From Setomelanomma holmii (Eukaryota > Ascomycota > Dothideomycetes > Pleosporales > Phaeosphaeriaceae): a stretch of DNA of 64,000 nucleotides. This document shows positions 55,444-64,000 of the stretch, in pieces. Each line of letters begins with the position of its first letter. Position 1 is the stretch's first letter. The stretch lies in contig ML978165.1 in the NCBI GenBank assembly GCA_010015745.1, positions 372,001 to 436,000 of the forward strand, written 5' to 3'. The translations under genes and the position numbers were made by a program. The notes under the pieces are model-generated. The model had not been told where the DNA came from, ran no database searches, and was given only the letters and a program-made list of their open reading frames with translations.

Positions 55444-57624
55444 TCATCTCACGACCTCATCATGCGCCATACTCTGATCCCACTCCATCTCCACCGTTCT
55501 TTGCGCCGCTTGCTGCACAACATGTGCAGAGCTATCCTGCCAAGCAGCATCTCGGGTCCACGTCGCTGCAAATTCTGGAGGTAGCCACCATCCAAGCACG
55601 CTTCGATACAACAATGTGGGTATAACAAACGGGTATTGCGGCGCGTTCGGATTGACGGAGAAAGGGTAAGGTGAATACTGTGCGTAGGGATGGTGACAGT
55701 ACATCTCGCACGCGATTTCTTCGCTGATCCACCAGAGGACCAGGAAGATCAAGAGAATGCTGAAGGTGGTGAAGCCGCTCCAATAGCGCCAATGTGTTCC
55801 TTTCCGCTTTGTCTTGAGATCGGCGTTCCAGACCAAGCGTTTTGAATATTGGAATAGGGACCTTTGGGCGTGATCGTCAGCCGCACAGGGACACTCGCGA
55901 AGCCGGATTCGAGGTTTTGGGTCGCCGTCTTCTTCTTCGTGCTCGACACGTCCTTCAACTCTTTTCATGCCACGGCTCACATCTCGAATGCTGGTGCGCG
56001 CAGCACGAAGGCGATCATTCATGCGGTGTAGATGGAGCAACTCTTGCTGACGCTGTCTTTCGGCTTCGTTACGGGGTGTTGCTGTTGGTAATTGAAGTCC
56101 CTGCAGTGTGTCTTCGTCGACTTCGCCTTCCGCCGGTGAAGATATGAGATCCTCAAGAGAGTTGATGGTGGAGTCACCGAAGTCGGCTGATGGCCGTCTG
56201 CCATGTGCTTTGGCTTCCTGGACAAGAGCTTGAAGCGCAGAGCTAGGAAGCTGAGGACGCACTGTCTCTGCTGCTGTGCTGTCGAGAGCATCGGCCATGG
56301 TGGGTACAACAGATTTCTCGGGCGACTTCTGCTTTTGTGGGGAGCCTTTCTTTGGTGATTGTGCTGGCGATCTCGCTATGCTGACATGCTTTCGGATTGT
56401 ACGTGGGCCTGGCGTGTCAACCCACGCGCCCGTGACGACTGGCGTCTTCGGGTCTAATTTGGGTCGATCGACTGGCATTGGTGTAGCGTCGACATCCTCA
56501 ATCTCCGCTGGTGGCGCTGGATCTGGCGCAATCTCCATTCCTTGTAATTGTGCCACTGGCTGTTGTTGTGGTGGCTGCTTCTCTGGTCCTGCTGGCGGAG
56601 GTTCAACGTTCTTCTTTGGCACAGGTTCGTCCTCCTTCGCCATGGGTGACGGCGGCGCTCCGGGAGCGGGTTGTGGTGGCGGTGCCAATACTCGTGCTGG
56701 ACTTGGAGTGTTCGACGCCCGCGCTAATCGTCGCAGTAAATCCTGTGAATCATGGCGGCGATGTTGCACGGGTCTGGAGGAGGTTTGAGATACTCTCTCG
56801 ACCGCGACCGTCTCCGTGGTCGTGTAGACTATCGGTGAGTTGTCCATGCCGGCGCCCGTAACGGCCTGCGACTTTCCGATGGACTTCCACGAGTTTGTCC
56901 TCTTGCGCTTTGTCTCTGGCGAGCGCTCAGTCTCGGTGAAATTCGGCTGTGGCTCGCGCGTCTCCTCCGATATGCTCTGTGATGCCCTTTCGCGCTTCAG
57001 ACTTTCCAGCTCCTGCTCTCTTATATCGTCAAGCACAGTGCTTCGTGGTATGTAGGGCGTAGATGCGATGATGGAGGCTTCGTTCAGCTCAAACGTAAGA
57101 TCCCACTCCGCTGAGTGATCGCGCCGTGGCGTGCTTTTGTGCGACAGAGGGCTGTCTTGCCTGAAATCTCTGTACATTTCTCCATCGTCCTCGGCACTTG
57201 CGTGTTGCTGATACTGGTCCCCATTGAGCGTGTCGTCCGCTGGCGCTGGTGTTTGCACCTGCTGGTCGTAGGCGATTGACCTCATCCAGTTTCTATTCGA
57301 CCTGCTCTTCCGTCCCCAGCCTGCCGGCGCGTGGATGGCCGGGTCTGACCTTGTCGAGCCGCTGCTGCTCGGCGGGCTTTCAAACTTGACGTGCGCATTG
57401 TCGCCCGACGCGGTGTCATTGCGTGCATTGTTGCGTTCGAGATTGTCTATCGTCAGACCGACACGTGGGTGTGTTCGCGCTTTGCGAAAAGCCTGGACTC
57501 TGCCGTGCCGTGCTTCGTTCAAGCGTCGCTCGTCGCGCGCATTTTGGATCATGAGCCTCTCGAATTCGTCGGCGCCATTTTCGAGTTCGCTGAGGCCGGA
57601 CACGGTCGTGACATCATCCTCCAT
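55444..57624 (-). CDS. Conserved fungal protein with one C-terminal membrane span
   Basis: Single exon, 726 residues. Most of the protein is disordered: acidic start, long Ser/Pro/Gln segments, and KSPEK/SPKKGSPQ runs resembling kinase sites. A coiled stretch (EAERQRQQELLHLHRMNDRLRAARTSI) precedes a conserved C-terminus with RECPCAADD, HWRYWSGFTTFSILLIFLVLWWISE (the membrane span) and YCHHPYAQYSPYPFSVNPNAP. The distal part is probably lumenal and conserved. The organisation would suit a nuclear-envelope or ER anchor, but I know of no assigned function. Confidence 0.8.
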   Translation of the reverse strand: MEDDVTTVSGLSELENGADEFERLMIQNARDERRLNEARHGRVQAFRKARTHPRVGLTIDNLERNNARNDTASGDNAHVKFESPPSSSGSTRSDPAIHAPAGWGRKSRSNRNWMRSIAYDQQVQTPAPADDTLNGDQYQQHASAEDDGEMYRDFRQDSPLSHKSTPRRDHSAEWDLTFELNEASIIASTPYIPRSTVLDDIREQELESLKRERASQSISEETREPQPNFTETERSPETKRKRTNSWKSIGKSQAVTGAGMDNSPIVYTTTETVAVERVSQTSSRPVQHRRHDSQDLLRRLARASNTPSPARVLAPPPQPAPGAPPSPMAKEDEPVPKKNVEPPPAGPEKQPPQQQPVAQLQGMEIAPDPAPPAEIEDVDATPMPVDRPKLDPKTPVVTGAWVDTPGPRTIRKHVSIARSPAQSPKKGSPQKQKSPEKSVVPTMADALDSTAAETVRPQLPSSALQALVQEAKAHGRRPSADFGDSTINSLEDLISSPAEGEVDEDTLQGLQLPTATPRNEAERQRQQELLHLHRMNDRLRAARTSIRDVSRGMKRVEGRVEHEEEDGDPKPRIRLRECPCAADDHAQRSLFQYSKRLVWNADLKTKRKGTHWRYWSGFTTFSILLIFLVLWWISEEIACEMYCHHPYAQYSPYPFSVNPNAPQYPFVIPTLLYRSVLGWWLPPEFAATWTRDAAWQDSSAHVVQQAAQRTVEMEWDQSMAHDEVVR

Positions 57625-58240
57625 AGCCGCATAGCCATCGGCAGCCTTGAGAGAAACGTGTGCGTGTCGGTGGACGAAGTGCGTGTTGATTGCTGCAGGT
57701 TGGCGGGACAGTTAGCGGAGTAGCGCGCTAATGCTGCGTAGGATGAGTGCTCCAACGCTGTCTTGACATACACGTAGCACTTGAAGTTGCAGCCACTACG
57801 TTTGATGCGTGCGCGAATGCTCGAAGACGACCAATTCCAGAAAAGTTTCAAGAAGATGAGATCACGTACTGTTCGTTGCTGGCGGGGACAGTGGCTGGAG
57901 GGGTCGGCGCGTCGTCATTGGCGGTCAATTGCTGCGTCGCGAGGTGAGCATAGCAGAGGATTCGCAGTGTTTCATGGGCGCGAGTATCCAATGTGTATGT
58001 AAATCAACAGCGACTCATTCGCAAAGGCATGCGTGTTGTTTTCACCAAGAGAACGCGTCGTAACTTTCGAAAGGCACGTGCGGGAGTGATCGCCGCAGGG
58101 ATGTGCCCATTAGCCTAACCGTCACCAGATGATGTTGTTTCTCGCAACTGCATGTTTCGTCTTTGGCTAAATGCTATTCTCGCTTGATGGAGATGCTGTA
58201 TCACATGGAAGTCTTTGCCTCTACTACATGTGCCGTGTCA
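57625..58240. other. Intergenic, nothing recognised
   Basis: About 620 bp upstream of the 726-residue gene and downstream of qutR. No gene or motif seen. Confidence 0.4.
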
Positions 58241-60952
58241 TCATGGCTCTTGGTCGTCTATTAACTTCAGCCTCCTCTCGACCATGTCTGGGTCAGGATT
58301 GCCCTGCTCGTCTCTCCAAGCACGTAGTACTTCCTCACGCATCACCCGCCGTGGTGCCCGTCTGCCCGTAAAAAGCTCAAATTGGGCAAACGCTTGTTCG
58401 GGCAAGAAATCCAGACCATCCAGATAAGTCCACATTGACCCTTCGTCGCGCACCTGCTGCATCAATGGAGTGTTGAGTGTCTTGTATGCAATCTCCATCA
58501 CAACGCCTCCTGTAGGACTTCGCATCCAAGACGGCGGCAGTGTAAATTGAGCGGCAGGTCCACCATCGATTGGGTCTGCCGGTATACAGGAAAGAATGAT
58601 TGTGGGTTGGCGAAATGCTTCAGGCCATTCCTCGTCTCGGGTTTTGATCATGTGGAATGTTGGCTCAGAGCCCTGCAGTCGCATGTACGGAGCGGTACCA
58701 TTTTCCGTTGTAGATGCGACGAGACGAGTAAAGTGTGCAACAAGGCTCTCAGCCTTTCCGAAGGTTCTGTTCCAGATAACGATATTCTTGACGCCCAGCT
58801 GTAGTAGTGCATATACTGCTGCTCTAGCCATGCCACCTGCGCCTATAATCAGGCCACAGCTTGTTGGTCGGACTGCATTTGCTGGAGTCAGTCCCCTCCG
58901 CACGCATGAGCGTATGCCAGTCCATTCGGTGTTGTCTCCGTATAGCGCTCGTACACGACCAGACTGATTGCGTTCCTGGAACAACTCCAGGTCGGTTGGA
59001 ACGCTGTTGTCGCCTTTGAGGTGGCGAACCGGTATTAGTGTGTTTACAGCGCCAATAGCACGCGCATGTTGACTCAATGAGTCCGTGAGAGATATAACCT
59101 CGATCTTATATGGTTGGATGACGATAGACCCGCCGAAGTTTGACTCGCGTACCAGCTCCTTGAGACTGTTGAGAGACGAGCTCTGAACCATGTTGAAGCG
59201 ATGCGGCATGCCGCAACAGCTGTAAGCGGCGTTGTGCATGGCAGGCGAGACGCTGTATCCCAAGGAAGCGCCAATGATATATACCTGCATGGGGTCGAAG
59301 GTAAATGATGCGAAGAGAGCTTGTGTGACCTCCTTAGCAGTGATCCAAGGCAATTGCGGATTGATTTGCTGTCTTGCTGGGAACGAAGAGGCCTTCTTTG
59401 CGGAGGGTGGTATGACAGGGGTAAGGTATTGACTGAAGCAGGCTGATCGACGTCCGGCCTCGCCGGTATTGAAGCAAGTCAGAGGTACCGAATTGCTGCG
59501 GCTGTTGATTGTATGTTTGAGTTCTTGAAGGAAGTAATCGTCGTCGACAGACTCGGAGGGGCGACTGAAACGAACAAGTGTGCACCCAACGCGAGCAGCC
59601 ATGTCATATTGGTCCACCCAGAAGGGTTCGTCCCATGAAACGTCGGTGTGATGAACTCCGATGACTTTACTGATCCCTCTGACGGCGACCACTTCGGCGA
59701 CCACTTCTTCTCCAAGTGACAGGTCGACGATTATGAATTCAGGCGCGGTCCGAACGCAATGTTTCAAGCTTTGGAGATACTGTGCGCGGTTTTCGAGTGT
59801 GTCCAGTTGTGGAACAACATGAAGGATGATCGGGACTACTGTACTTCTGCGCACTCTCGATACACAGGTACTGATTTGATCTGCAAGGTCGTTCTCGAGC
59901 GGCCGCTGTTGTGAGCTATGCTGCGAAGTGTCAATGATGACCTCAAAGGCATCTGCTCCATACTCCAGGCTCTGGATATTGACGTCCTCGGCCAGCAAGT
60001 CCGAAAGGGGCACCTGAACGGCGCAGGTATGTTTTCTGAGTTCGGTGGCTACATCCGAAAGCGGGTATCCCGGTTCTAGTGGAGGGATTCCAACAGGGCG
60101 ACTTGCGTCCCTTCCAGATGTGATCAGTGATAGAAACTTGAGGAAAGTCCTTTGCGCTCGCTTCAGTGTGAGGAACGCGGGTGCAGCTGGAGAAGCTTGC
60201 GGCGAGCTCGCACGAACAGCTCTTGTCTCCGCTATGTTGGAGAACTCATAGTTGGAGCATCGCCGCAAAATGGGTGCGGTGAAGGCTAACATATCCCTGA
60301 GCCGTCGCAACTCTATTCCCCCGAGGTATTCGTGTATGCTCTGAAGATCTCGTACAATATGCACGACCGGATGCGTCCTGGCAAATTCCTGCATGAGCAT
60401 TTGTCCGTTTCTCTCCAATGATCCTCCATTACAAACAATGATTGTGCCTTGGTCATGCTGCCGCAGTGTTGTCTGTAGCAATTCTTCCTGCCGCAAATTA
60501 TGATTCGAGGCACCGAACTGTTTGCGATATCTTGCGGTAGAGAAGCCGGTCGCCTCCTGGAACAGAAGGTCGATGTCCACAACACGTCGTCGGCAAGCGA
60601 TAGAGGCGATGACAGCTAAGGTGGACTTTCCAGTGCCTCGCATGCCGATCAATACAATAGAGGCATCTGTGCTGAAGTTGCGCCGGAGATCGCCTTGTGT
60701 GGGTGTCGGTGCTGGCACTGGCGTGTCGCGCGTTGTTGTTCGGTGGCTGGAACTGATCGAGGCTGCTCCTATTAGCATGCATGTTGCGCAGCATTTGCCG
60801 GTGTCCCTACGAGATCCCTCGGCGCCAATGGCATGTCTAAGATGCGATGTGAAGGCTTCCACACCCGCTCCCTGTCCAAGTGACATCCTCGACGCGCCGT
60901 CATCGTTCATGGTCGTGAAGGACCTCTTGACACCGACGGCAGCAGAGGCCAT
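58241..60952 (-). CDS. qutR: Quinate repressor (QutR / qa-1S type)
   Basis: Single exon, 903 residues. The layout mirrors the last three domains of the pentafunctional AROM protein: a shikimate-kinase-like domain with P-loop GMRGTGKS at 103-110, a type I dehydroquinase-like domain at about 285-490, and a shikimate-dehydrogenase-like domain from 556 with GYSVSPAMHN, AVNT and GDNTEW. In the dehydroquinase part the expected catalytic Lys appears as Arg461 (CTLVRF), as expected for a regulator and not an enzyme. In Aspergillus and Neurospora this protein binds the activator and blocks quinate genes until quinate or shikimate is present. It lies divergent to the activator. Confidence 0.92.
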   Translation of the reverse strand: MASAAVGVKRSFTTMNDDGASRMSLGQGAGVEAFTSHLRHAIGAEGSRRDTGKCCATCMLIGAASISSSHRTTTRDTPVPAPTPTQGDLRRNFSTDASIVLIGMRGTGKSTLAVIASIACRRRVVDIDLLFQEATGFSTARYRKQFGASNHNLRQEELLQTTLRQHDQGTIIVCNGGSLERNGQMLMQEFARTHPVVHIVRDLQSIHEYLGGIELRRLRDMLAFTAPILRRCSNYEFSNIAETRAVRASSPQASPAAPAFLTLKRAQRTFLKFLSLITSGRDASRPVGIPPLEPGYPLSDVATELRKHTCAVQVPLSDLLAEDVNIQSLEYGADAFEVIIDTSQHSSQQRPLENDLADQISTCVSRVRRSTVVPIILHVVPQLDTLENRAQYLQSLKHCVRTAPEFIIVDLSLGEEVVAEVVAVRGISKVIGVHHTDVSWDEPFWVDQYDMAARVGCTLVRFSRPSESVDDDYFLQELKHTINSRSNSVPLTCFNTGEAGRRSACFSQYLTPVIPPSAKKASSFPARQQINPQLPWITAKEVTQALFASFTFDPMQVYIIGASLGYSVSPAMHNAAYSCCGMPHRFNMVQSSSLNSLKELVRESNFGGSIVIQPYKIEVISLTDSLSQHARAIGAVNTLIPVRHLKGDNSVPTDLELFQERNQSGRVRALYGDNTEWTGIRSCVRRGLTPANAVRPTSCGLIIGAGGMARAAVYALLQLGVKNIVIWNRTFGKAESLVAHFTRLVASTTENGTAPYMRLQGSEPTFHMIKTRDEEWPEAFRQPTIILSCIPADPIDGGPAAQFTLPPSWMRSPTGGVVMEIAYKTLNTPLMQQVRDEGSMWTYLDGLDFLPEQAFAQFELFTGRRAPRRVMREEVLRAWRDEQGNPDPDMVERRLKLIDDQEP

Positions 60953-61635
60953 GATGAGGACTAGGCAAGAGGTGCCCAGGTGCTAAAGCTTCACTGTTTC
61001 GCGCACTCTAGTTTGGCGAAGCTACGCCTGACATATACAGGTTTGGCACGTTGTCGCGGCGAATGGGGTCACAGCGTCGTTTGCATTTGCGTTTGCGCGT
61101 GAGGGATCTATACTCAGAACGGCACTGGATCAACCTGGTGAAGGTGAAGGTACTGTACAAGGTACATTGGTGTGGGATGTGGCCGGCGCCATGGTGCGCG
61201 ACGTGGTAGAGATGCCGAAGGCTCATGGGCATGGCTCCGCGGAAGTCGCGTCTCGGAAGAGAGTTCTCCCCTCATTTTGCGATTTTCCGGAGCTCCGAAC
61301 CATCACCTCGACACCACACAAAATCCCAGCAATCACAAGTGCCGCTTTCGCATTTGGCACATCTCAGACATGCTTGCTGACTTCGTAATTTAAGCGAGGC
61401 CCATAGTGGGTTTCCCCAGAATTTGCTCCCGCCTCATGTGCGAATGAGCTGACCACAACGCAGGCAAGCACACACGCGCTGTGCCCAGGCCTATCACCGT
61501 CCTTTATGGCCACAGATCATGCTGCTGATGATGCACAATATCTGATCTGTGCGACATTGGCGATCTGGTCGGCTGCGAGCTACGCAAGGTGCACACGAAG
61601 AGCTACCTAGGTATCTCAAACACGTGAACAATCTC
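60953..61635. promoter_or_regulatory. Shared divergent promoter of qutR and qutA
   Basis: 683 bp. Both regulatory genes must start here. I looked for the palindromic QA-1F/QutA site type (GGRTAA...TTAYCC) and did not find a good match by eye, so auto-regulation through that site is not supported by what I see. Confidence 0.5.
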
Positions 61636-63765
61636 ATGTCTTCGCAAGGCCAAGGCAAACGTCGCGCCCCTCAACCATCGGCGGCAGATAAACCTGTCAA
61701 GCGGACCAGGGTCTCAAGAGCATGTGACCAATGCCGCTTAGCAAGAGAGAAATGCAATGGAGCGCAACCAACCTGTTCAACATGCTCGACATCGAAGAGA
61801 GCATGTACTTACACAGCAAACGTCAAAAAGAGAGGAATTCAGCCTGGCTACATTCGCGCCTTGGAGCTGGCCCTCGCATGTCTGTTTCAGCACGACCCAA
61901 ACAACGAAGCGTTGGTGAACGAGAAGTTAGCCCAAGGAGGGTCAAGCTCTTTATTGCTAAGTCGAGATTCGAAAGAGTCGAACAAGCTTCACAAGCGGTG
62001 GCGCAAGGCTCGCTTCTACAATGATGTCGACAGGATCTTATCCGGAGGCGAACCGTCGCGACACGACCAGTCAGAACCGTTGTCGCCGGACAGCGACGAG
62101 GATAACTCCGACGCGGACGAGCCTTCTTCTGCTACCGTGTCCATTGATCGCGAGTCGAGACGACTGGTCCACCAACCTGTTTCTTCAGGATTGGCCCATC
62201 GATTGCCATCGCAAGACTCAAGTCAGGTGGCCACGCGCGTATCTATACCAGTCGATGGGTGGAGGCTATTAGAGGATTATTTTGTCAAGACCCATTGTTG
62301 GTTTCCCATCTGCGAAAAACATGATATTCTCAAACTATCATATTCCTATCCCGCCGAAGGGCTGCCGCTCTCGCCGACCATCTCTGAGTCTGGTTTGCAT
62401 GCAGAGTTATGGAGCGTTCTTGCTGTTGCTTCCTTCCAGGATCACTCTAGCTCAGAACATTCTTCGCAAGTCGAAGTGCCTCTTGCCACACCAGCACAAA
62501 TATACGACACGACGAAGATACTGATTCCTGATGAAATGGGGCAATTCGACCTTGGCCATGTCAAAGGGCTCCTCAATCTCGCCATCTGCAACATCATCCA
62601 GAGTTCCATGGGCGCAGCTTGGCTTCTTGTCTCGTATGCTTCTCGTGTTCTCGACATCATGGATCCATCCCTACTCGTGATGAATCCACGTTACAAGCAT
62701 GTTGTCCATGGGTGCATCCTACTCGACGGGCTTCTCGCTCTGCACCTCGACAAGCATCCATACTTTCGCAAATCCGAAGCACAAGAGGCTGGAAAAATTG
62801 ATGAGGACGGCCTCGACGAATGGCAGCCATGGACTGGCACTACCATCCAGGGATTTGCGCAGCCAAGAAATCCCTTGTTGGCTCTCAGTACTTTCAATGC
62901 AATCCCATACATAGTCTCTTTGCTGGCTGATGGTGAGGAGCCCATGCAAGGCAGTCTCCGACAACTCCAGCTGTGGGAAACTTCTTTACCTCCGAAGTTG
63001 GCCTACATATGTGAGGCATCAAGTCCAGGGCCCCTCAATCCTCCGGCTGTCTTGTTCCAGGCAACCTATCACTGTGTGTCTTTTCGTTTGACCTCCGCAC
63101 ATTCTTCTTTTCTCCGATTACTTGATTTACTGGAGAAAGCCCAGGATCAGATAGGCTGGCGACAATTGCCGCCTGTGCTCCGTTGTCTTTTGACGTCCGT
63201 TGAAAGGCAGAATAATGGATCTTTGCTGAGCTCGAGAATGCAAACTCGGCTGCAAAAATTGCGAAGCGCTGCCAGTGTTGCTTGGCCTAAGCGAGGAAAT
63301 CGGACTCAATGGCAGGTGTACCACTCTCATGCGAGAGACACAGCCGCACCGGCACAGATGTCAACACCTATTCCAATCACGCAGACTCTTCAGAGGACCA
63401 CATTGGGCGACAATAGCAATGTAGCCTTATCCTCACTTGAGCCTAACCTTCCCGACCGGTCCATGGCACTGCTAGGCTCGCAAGTTCACCCCTTCCAAGG
63501 CCCATCCATGTCGACTCAGCCCGATGCACACTATTCGGAGGTACCTAGCGATCTGGAGAGCTTCTTTGACGAGCTTGCATCGCTAGACACCACGAATGCT
63601 ATGAGCAACCAACCTCAATTCATGCAGAACCTTGGTTTCGCTCCGGACGCAAATATGGCCGATTTGTTCAGCGAATACATTCCATTGCAGTCGACTGCAT
63701 TTGTATCGCATGACAATTCCGAATCTATGAATTTGGACCATTATGGCTTTTATGATGGAAGTTGA
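61636..63765 (+). CDS. qutA: Quinate activator, Zn2Cys6 (QutA / qa-1F type)
   Basis: Single exon, 709 residues from the ATG at 61636; the frame is open upstream but without ATG. The zinc cluster is at C30, C33, C40, C47, C50 and C57 (CX2CX6CX6CX2CX6C), with a basic arm before it. RGIQPGYIRALELALACLF directly after the cluster is the hallmark of QutA/QA-1F activators. The fungal-specific regulator domain follows (GWRLLEDYFVKTHCWFPICEKHDIL). The C-terminus is acidic and hydrophobic (DLESFFDELASLD), a likely activation segment and repressor contact. In the known systems it turns on quinate permease, dehydrogenase, dehydroquinase and dehydratase genes. Confidence 0.92.
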   Translation: MSSQGQGKRRAPQPSAADKPVKRTRVSRACDQCRLAREKCNGAQPTCSTCSTSKRACTYTANVKKRGIQPGYIRALELALACLFQHDPNNEALVNEKLAQGGSSSLLLSRDSKESNKLHKRWRKARFYNDVDRILSGGEPSRHDQSEPLSPDSDEDNSDADEPSSATVSIDRESRRLVHQPVSSGLAHRLPSQDSSQVATRVSIPVDGWRLLEDYFVKTHCWFPICEKHDILKLSYSYPAEGLPLSPTISESGLHAELWSVLAVASFQDHSSSEHSSQVEVPLATPAQIYDTTKILIPDEMGQFDLGHVKGLLNLAICNIIQSSMGAAWLLVSYASRVLDIMDPSLLVMNPRYKHVVHGCILLDGLLALHLDKHPYFRKSEAQEAGKIDEDGLDEWQPWTGTTIQGFAQPRNPLLALSTFNAIPYIVSLLADGEEPMQGSLRQLQLWETSLPPKLAYICEASSPGPLNPPAVLFQATYHCVSFRLTSAHSSFLRLLDLLEKAQDQIGWRQLPPVLRCLLTSVERQNNGSLLSSRMQTRLQKLRSAASVAWPKRGNRTQWQVYHSHARDTAAPAQMSTPIPITQTLQRTTLGDNSNVALSSLEPNLPDRSMALLGSQVHPFQGPSMSTQPDAHYSEVPSDLESFFDELASLDTTNAMSNQPQFMQNLGFAPDANMADLFSEYIPLQSTAFVSHDNSESMNLDHYGFYDGS

Positions 63766-64000
63766 GTGTTACGACAAGGGCGCTGTGACCGCAGGGACTC
63801 GTCCTCGACGGTAACAAACGTCAATTCTATCTCAATAACGGTATACAAGTGACTGGCAATCTGCATGCACCTACCGCCATAAACACACCTCAAGTTTGGA
63901 AATATCCTCCATACTCCACGGCTCGCAGTAAGCGGGACTGGCGGGCCGAACCCAGAGAGTCGAATCTTACTGAGAACCATCATCTCCCGTGTTCGACTTC

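Overview
The window is nuclear DNA of a filamentous ascomycete. Coding sequence is roughly half of it. Introns are short (about 45-140 bp), begin GT, end AG and often carry a CTAAC-type branch site. The gene set includes two Zn2Cys6 regulators plus the tail of a probable third, a QutA/QutR pair, a Def1-type CUE protein, a DUF3112 membrane protein and a GDS1-type winged-helix protein. A Dothideomycete is my best guess, but that rests on the style of the genes and not on a marker.

Layout. 0-11 kb: tail of a probable Zn-cluster regulator, a small Cys-rich protein, a secreted rhamnogalacturonan acetylesterase, a short-chain dehydrogenase whose YxxxK motif reads YxxxR, a six-exon Zn2Cys6 regulator, a broken SET-domain gene with in-frame TGA codons, and a TFIIIC subunit (Tfc6-like). 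11.1-11.4 kb: the most unusual object, a tRNA-His-like gene. It becomes a complete cloverleaf only when three 53-54 bp GT...CTAAC...AG introns are removed. 12-27 kb: a HAD phosphatase, an aldo-keto reductase, a probable mitochondrial protein, Def1, an F-box-like/2EXR protein, a protein with four copies of an acidic WD-x-DDDEF motif, and the three-exon ribosomal protein gene rps28. 27.7-36.6 kb: a PL3 pectate lyase pseudogene (one stop, one frameshift), a BTB protein, a DFR-like reductase, an FAD amine oxidase and an Oms1-like methyltransferase. 39-58 kb: a GDS1-type protein, a DUF2235 protein, a DUF3112 seven-pass protein, a CorA-like membrane protein and three conserved membrane proteins of unknown role. 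58-64 kb: the quinate repressor (QutR type) and quinate activator (QutA type), transcribed away from each other across a 683 bp shared promoter. The quinate structural genes are not in the window.

How the genes relate. Most are independent housekeeping or accessory genes. Three links stand out. QutA/QutR form one regulatory switch for quinate/shikimate use. The pectin set holds one intact deacetylase and one dead lyase. The TFIIIC subunit gene lies about 300 bp from, and divergent to, the interrupted tRNA gene, which is probably coincidence. Long gene-free stretches (20.7-22.6, 36.6-38.9 and 43.8-46.9 kb) contain nothing I can name. Exon boundaries were placed by hand from splice signals and reading frame; no RNA evidence or database search was available.
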